NCBI GenBank assembly: GCA_031288005.1
Contig: JAITSE010000079.1
Coordinates: 1-7,772, forward strand
Source of the DNA: Treponema sp.
Lineage (GTDB): Bacteria; Spirochaetota; Spirochaetia; Treponematales; Breznakiellaceae
DNA length: 7,772 nt
Direction of reading: 5' to 3'
Shown: positions 4,879 through 7,772 of the stretch, one piece after another
Layout: each line of letters begins with the position of its first letter
Position numbering within the stretch: the first letter of the stretch is position 1
Made by a program: the position numbers and the translations under genes
Notes under the pieces: model-generated
The model's database searches: none
Seen by the model: only the letters and a program-made list of their open reading frames with translations
Told to the model about the DNA's origin: nothing

Positions 4879-6915
4879 TCAATTTTTTTTTCGTTTTGCG
4901 GGCGCGGCCACGGCCAAGTCAAGCACGGACTGGATCAATACTTCGTCTTTCGCTATCTCCTCAATGGGCGCGGGTAGACGGTATGTCCAGTTAAAAGGCG
5001 CGGCAGTGCCTGGTACATTGATACGCTCGGAAGCTGGGTCCTCGGCGTACCACTCAGGCGATAAGTGGAGGAGATCTTGAATCTGAAAAACCCTGAACAA
5101 GGAAGCGGCGGTGGCTATGCGTTGGAGGAGTACTTTGGCGACGCCGGGATTGTAGACTTTTGGCAGGGAAGGATACCCCAGGAATCCGCAGAATACCTGC
5201 TGATCGGCCTCCCGTTCCCACCATTCCCTCAGCGTGGAACTGTCGTGGACCGACGCGGTACAAACGCTAAGTTCCGGGTAATCCTCGAGGGGTACGAAGG
5301 GACTGTCAGGACCGCCTTTTTCCCTGTGCCAGCGGACTACCCGGAGCCCCAGGATTTTGAGTTTTGCCAGGACCCGGGGGACGCAGTCCGGGACCGCCCC
5401 TAGGTCTTCGGCGCATGGCAGCATTGAGGAAGACTCGCTGATAATTGTGAGGAGCTTCTTCCCCTGTTTTTCCCAAATTTCTTCCGAAGCGGCGTTGTGT
5501 TTTGTCAGAAGCGCTTCCAGACCGGACTTTTCTTCCCCGGAAAGGGAAGCGTAGGCCCGGGAAGCCCGGCAGTCCCAGACCGGAAAGAAATCGTTCTTCC
5601 CGGATTCAAAGAAAACGCGGCTGCGCCAGGCGTAAAAAAGGTAATCCCGGGCGGCGGGGTGTAGCCCCAGAGCGGCGATGTCTTTTTCACCATGAATTGA
5701 TTCCTTGAAAAGCCAGAGCTCTTCGCCGGCTATGCGATTCAGGGCGGCGGAGAAGGTTTTTTCCGCTTCCACGGCGATTTCTTGCTCCGTGCGGGCCCCA
5801 CCCCAGTTGTTTCGCAGGGCATCCCAGATTTCCCCGGTGGGAATGTGGGGGAGAGAAAGCCAGCGTATGCGGCCGCCGTCAAAGCCCAGAGCGAAGAGTT
5901 CTTCTTTTTTTACCGGGATGTAGGGGACAAACTGGCCCATAGCCGCGTGAATGTCTTTCCGTCCGGAGGCCCATATACGGAAAAAGCCTAAAACGTGGTC
6001 GATACGGTAGGCTTGATAGTATTTTTCCGCGGCTTTAAGGCGCTTCCGCCACCAACTATAATCCGCTTTTGCCAGGGCATCCCAGTTGTAAATCGGGAAT
6101 CCCCAGTTCTGCCCGCCGGGACTGTACATATCAGGCGGTGCGCCTGCTGACAACTCCATGCGGAAATATTCCGGGTGGGCCCAGACATCACAGGAATCTT
6201 CGTTGATAAGTATGGGCAGGTCTCCCTCAAGGAGTATGCCTGCTGCGGCGACTGCGGCTGCGGCTGCGCTGAACTGAGTGTCAAGGGCTTCCTGAAGCCA
6301 GGCCCAGAAGATATGCTCAGCCCGGAGCTTGCCGTCATTCCAGAGAGCGTCAATGTCAGCCGCTGACGCCTGCCGGAAAGAAGTCCATTCACGCCAGCTT
6401 TTTTCGCTGTTCGCTTCTTTGAGCCTCCGGTATACGGCGTATTCTTTTATCCAGGGGTTTTCCTTTATCCATTTTCCAAGGACGCCGCCTTCAGTTTTTG
6501 CGGCTATTTCTTTTTTATTGGCCTCATAGATCTCTCGAAGCAGGCTCATTTTCGCACGGACTATCTTTTCAAAAGGAAACCGTGTTTCCCCCTCAAATTG
6601 TTTTCCCAGGTCCACGGCTTTTTGCCGGAATTGAGCTGGCCCGGACTTAAGTTCTGGAAGCTCGCTGATTCTTAGATACAGGGGATGCAGGGCGAATACC
6701 GTAAGAGCGCTGTATGGAGAACTTTCATACCCCGTGTCGTTGACCGGCAGAATTTGGATCAAGCCTATACCCATCCTGCCGCATAATTCGGCAAATTTAA
6801 CCAGATCCGGAAATTCTCCGACACCCGCGCTCTCCCTGCTCCGCAGCGCCCCTACTGGTACTGCCGTACCTATCAGCCGTTTTGCGGCGGTCTTTTTTTC
6901 CTGGATTTTGGCCAT
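4879..6915 (-). CDS. malQ: 4-alpha-glucanotransferase (amylomaltase, GH77)
   Basis: 678 residues. Transfers alpha-1,4-glucan segments between maltodextrins, releasing glucose; a cytoplasmic enzyme of maltodextrin/glycogen metabolism (EC 2.4.1.25). Family marks run in order: GVGEFPDL (31-38), LPVNDTGYESSPYSA (56-70), GDLPILINEDSCDVWAHPEY (231-250), AYRIDHVLGFFRIW (302-315, nucleophile Asp306), CAEDLGAVP (501-509, acid/base Glu503), VHDSSTLREWW (556-566, transition-state Asp558), and the C-terminal NVPGT and NWTYRLP. All catalytic residues are present and the length is normal, so it should be active. The ATG is supported by GGAGG 5 nt upstream. It is transcribed alone, convergent with the broken methyltransferase gene. 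No other maltose genes are visible in the window. Confidence 0.96.
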   Translation of the reverse strand: MAKIQEKKTAAKRLIGTAVPVGALRSRESAGVGEFPDLVKFAELCGRMGIGLIQILPVNDTGYESSPYSALTVFALHPLYLRISELPELKSGPAQFRQKAVDLGKQFEGETRFPFEKIVRAKMSLLREIYEANKKEIAAKTEGGVLGKWIKENPWIKEYAVYRRLKEANSEKSWREWTSFRQASAADIDALWNDGKLRAEHIFWAWLQEALDTQFSAAAAAVAAAGILLEGDLPILINEDSCDVWAHPEYFRMELSAGAPPDMYSPGGQNWGFPIYNWDALAKADYSWWRKRLKAAEKYYQAYRIDHVLGFFRIWASGRKDIHAAMGQFVPYIPVKKEELFALGFDGGRIRWLSLPHIPTGEIWDALRNNWGGARTEQEIAVEAEKTFSAALNRIAGEELWLFKESIHGEKDIAALGLHPAARDYLFYAWRSRVFFESGKNDFFPVWDCRASRAYASLSGEEKSGLEALLTKHNAASEEIWEKQGKKLLTIISESSSMLPCAEDLGAVPDCVPRVLAKLKILGLRVVRWHREKGGPDSPFVPLEDYPELSVCTASVHDSSTLREWWEREADQQVFCGFLGYPSLPKVYNPGVAKVLLQRIATAASLFRVFQIQDLLHLSPEWYAEDPASERINVPGTAAPFNWTYRLPAPIEEIAKDEVLIQSVLDLAVAAPAKRKKN

Positions 6916-6920
6916 GATTG

Positions 6921-6925
6921 CCTCC
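6921..6925 (-). promoter_or_regulatory. malQ: malQ ribosome binding site
   Basis: GGAGG on the minus strand (plus CCTCC), 5 nt before the ATG at 6915. A full-strength Shine-Dalgarno that fixes the start. Confidence 0.85.
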
Positions 6926-6989
6926 GTTATTTATTCAAAATTATGTTTTCTCCGCCTGCCGGCAAGGGTCTGTGCGGAAACCATGAATA

Positions 6990-7018
6990 ATTATACCGTA
7001 TGATATGGGAATTGTGTA
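6990..7018 (-). promoter_or_regulatory. malQ: Candidate malQ promoter
   Basis: On the minus strand a perfect -10 TATAAT (plus 6990-6995) lies 17 nt downstream of TACACA (plus 7013-7018, four of six matches to TTGACA). This would give a leader of about 68 nt before the malQ start. No operator is obvious. Confidence 0.5.
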
Positions 7019-7053
7019 TCATTATTTAGAAATTTTTAGGATTATTTACGGGA

Positions 7054-7165
7054 AACCGCCCCGTGCCATTTATACAAGCCGCGCCTGGCGGTTCAGCGCT
7101 TCGAGCTTGAATGGTTTCTTCCCGGACTGCTCCGGCAGGCTGGGGGAGACTTCTCCCGGCTTTTT
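7054..7165 (+). ncRNA. Structured segment ending in a terminator-like stem; possible small RNA
   Basis: Successive stems are AACCGCC/GGCGGTT (7054-7060/7087-7093), CCGGA CTGC TCCGG (7122-7135), and GGGAGA CT TCTCCC (7144-7157) extended by GGC and followed by TTTTT (7161-7165). It does not match a family I can name, and no good promoter precedes it. It could equally be repeat-derived palindromes or an orphan terminator. Confidence 0.3.
7139..7165 (+). terminator. Terminator-like stem plus T run
   Basis: GCT(GG)GGGAGA pairs with TCTCCCGGC across a CT loop (with a GG bulge), then TTTTT at 7161-7165. No plus-strand gene is recognised upstream within the intergenic region. Confidence 0.5.
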
Positions 7166-7197
7166 CTGTATAATCGGATTTACCATTAAGGAATCGT

Positions 7198-7214
7198 GCA
7201 AGCCTTCGGCTTGC
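7198..7214. repeat. Short G/C hairpin
   Basis: GCAAGCC TTC GGCTTGC, a 7-bp stem with a 3-nt loop (UUCG-type closing). Similar in design to the 3-nt-loop hairpins elsewhere in the window (166-188, 631-653, 3371-3387), though without sequence identity. Confidence 0.6.
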
Positions 7215-7345
7215 TTGGCAATTCCAACAAGAAATCGGGGGCGGAGATAGAATTAAGCGTGATGACCCGTCAAGGCCTTAACCGCCGGATAGACACACTG
7301 GTCTACGACAAACACAAGGACAGGTAGGGGTGGAGGTTTTTAATT

Positions 7346-7690
7346 TTACGGTATAGTAAACATCACGCCGGCATGAATTTTAATCTGCGAGCTGTCTGTT
7401 CCGGAATGATAGTTTTGATTTAGCGCGAAGTCATCGTTGGTGATACCTATAATGCTTGATGATGTTTTCCCTCGCAGACCTGTAATTCGCTCATAACCAA
7501 AACCTATGGTCATTGCGATAGTCTGTGGTTCGTCCAAATAAAAAACGCCGTTCAGTCTAAAAAAACAACCAAAACCACCTTCCATTATATCATAGAATTG
7601 TTTTAACCGTATAAAATGGCTGTCAATCGCTTCGACCCATATATATGGGTAAAACGATAAATTTAGGAAAATAACTATTTTCTTATTTAT
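7346..7690 (-). pseudogene. C-terminal remnant of an omptin-family outer-membrane protease
   Basis: About 114 codons remain, reading ...FLNLSFYPYIWVEAIDSHFIR...; an intact omptin is near 300 aa. The frame stays open to a stop at 7709-7711, but protein-like sequence ends where the repeat begins at about 7691. Omptins are ten-stranded beta-barrel proteases in the outer membrane with catalytic Asp83/Asp85 and Asp210/His212 (OmpT numbering). The motif WVEAIDSH aligns with the OmpT segment WVES...DEH and keeps the D-x-H pair. The end is a typical last strand (QIKIHAGVMFTIP). The N-terminal two thirds, including the first aspartate pair, are absent, and no signal peptide or start is present. An internal ATG at 7585 has no ribosome binding site. 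The omptin call rests on motif resemblance. A different spirochaete beta-barrel protein is possible. Confidence 0.6.
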
Positions 7691-7692
7691 TA

Positions 7693-7772
7693 GAGTTGTT
7701 CGATAACTTCAGGTATCGAACAAATTCCTTATAAAAATCGGCAAAATACGTAGTATTTTGCGAGACTTGTTC
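7693..7772. mobile_element. MITE-like element B3, partial (continues past the window)
   Basis: It begins GAGTTGTTC (7693-7701) and shares 12 bases, TAGAGTTGTTCG (7691-7702), with the reverse complement of the B1 end at 3389-3400. Hairpins are TTGTTCGATA/TATCGAACAA (7696-7705/7714-7723) and GCAAAATAC GTA GTATTTTGC (7741-7761). GACTTGTTC, identical to the B1 left end, closes the window (7764-7772). The flank TATTA (7688-7692) is the predicted target duplication. The second copy would lie outside. Confidence 0.6.

Larger units (their letters stand above)
6916..7345. other. Gene-free intergenic region between malQ and the omptin remnant
   Basis: 430 bp. It contains the malQ leader and promoter (to about 7018), a structured segment on the plus strand (7054-7165), a TATAAT at 7169-7174 with no matching -35, and a hairpin at 7198-7214. 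The only plus-strand frame of note is open from 7190 to a stop at 7325-7327 (ends ...RQGLNRRIDTLVYDKHKDR). It has no placed ribosome binding site and no recognised family, so it is not called as a gene. Confidence 0.6.

Noticed and set aside
7190..7327. Small plus-strand reading frame ending RRIDTLVYDKHKDR
   Set aside because: No start with a placed ribosome binding site, the first part is a hairpin, and no family is recognised. A short relic of a longer gene cannot be excluded.

Overview
The window reads as Gram-negative bacterial DNA of intermediate base composition. The product types are a lipobox lipoprotein carrying an M15 peptidase, a MalQ with a 'GDLP...DSCDVWAHPEYF' signature, and an omptin-type outer-membrane protease remnant. 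With the density of palindromic repeats and TTG/GTG starts, they suggest a spirochaete, most likely a Treponema of the gut-dwelling kind. That assignment is inference; there is no rRNA or other marker here to prove it.

Layout. (1) 1-896 holds no convincing gene. It is packed with palindromes: an array of elements bounded by inverted GGAGTTTT / AAAACTCC cores. The largest encloses twelve 21-bp units (197-448) capped by a perfect 28-bp inverted repeat. (2) 897-1604 (+) is a class I glutamine amidotransferase-like hydrolase (peptidase C26 / PuuD type) followed by an intrinsic terminator. (3) 1863-3251 (+) is a lipoprotein with a flavodoxin-like N-terminal region and a C-terminal M15 peptidase domain. 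(4) 3284-4644 (+) is a wrecked gene for a GIY-YIG (T5orf172-type) / EcoRI-type adenine methyltransferase fusion, probably a restriction-modification relic. (5) 4879-6915 (-) is an intact 4-alpha-glucanotransferase (malQ), convergent with (4), with a good ribosome binding site, a promoter candidate and a terminator. (6) 6916-7345 is intergenic, with hairpins and a terminator-like stem. (7) 7346-7690 (-) is the C-terminal third of an omptin, cut off at a repeat.

The main result concerns a second repeat family. Two complete short elements (3323-3398 and 4647-4803) have 9-bp terminal inverted repeats of type GASTTGTTC and 5-bp flanking direct repeats (TAGTG/TAGTG exactly, TAATA/CAATA at 4 of 5). 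Removing the first element plus one TAGTG takes out 81 bp and joins an upstream TTG start with a strong Shine-Dalgarno to the body of the gene. This rebuilds the canonical GIY-YIG start YIYIVQ...KIGKT. The elements therefore behave like non-autonomous transposons (MITEs) with internal, rearranged hairpin modules. A third copy starts at 7693, exactly where the omptin remnant ends.

The intact genes look like independent housekeeping or envelope functions (gamma-glutamyl hydrolysis, peptidoglycan trimming, maltodextrin metabolism). The broken genes and repeats mark accessory, decaying DNA between them.
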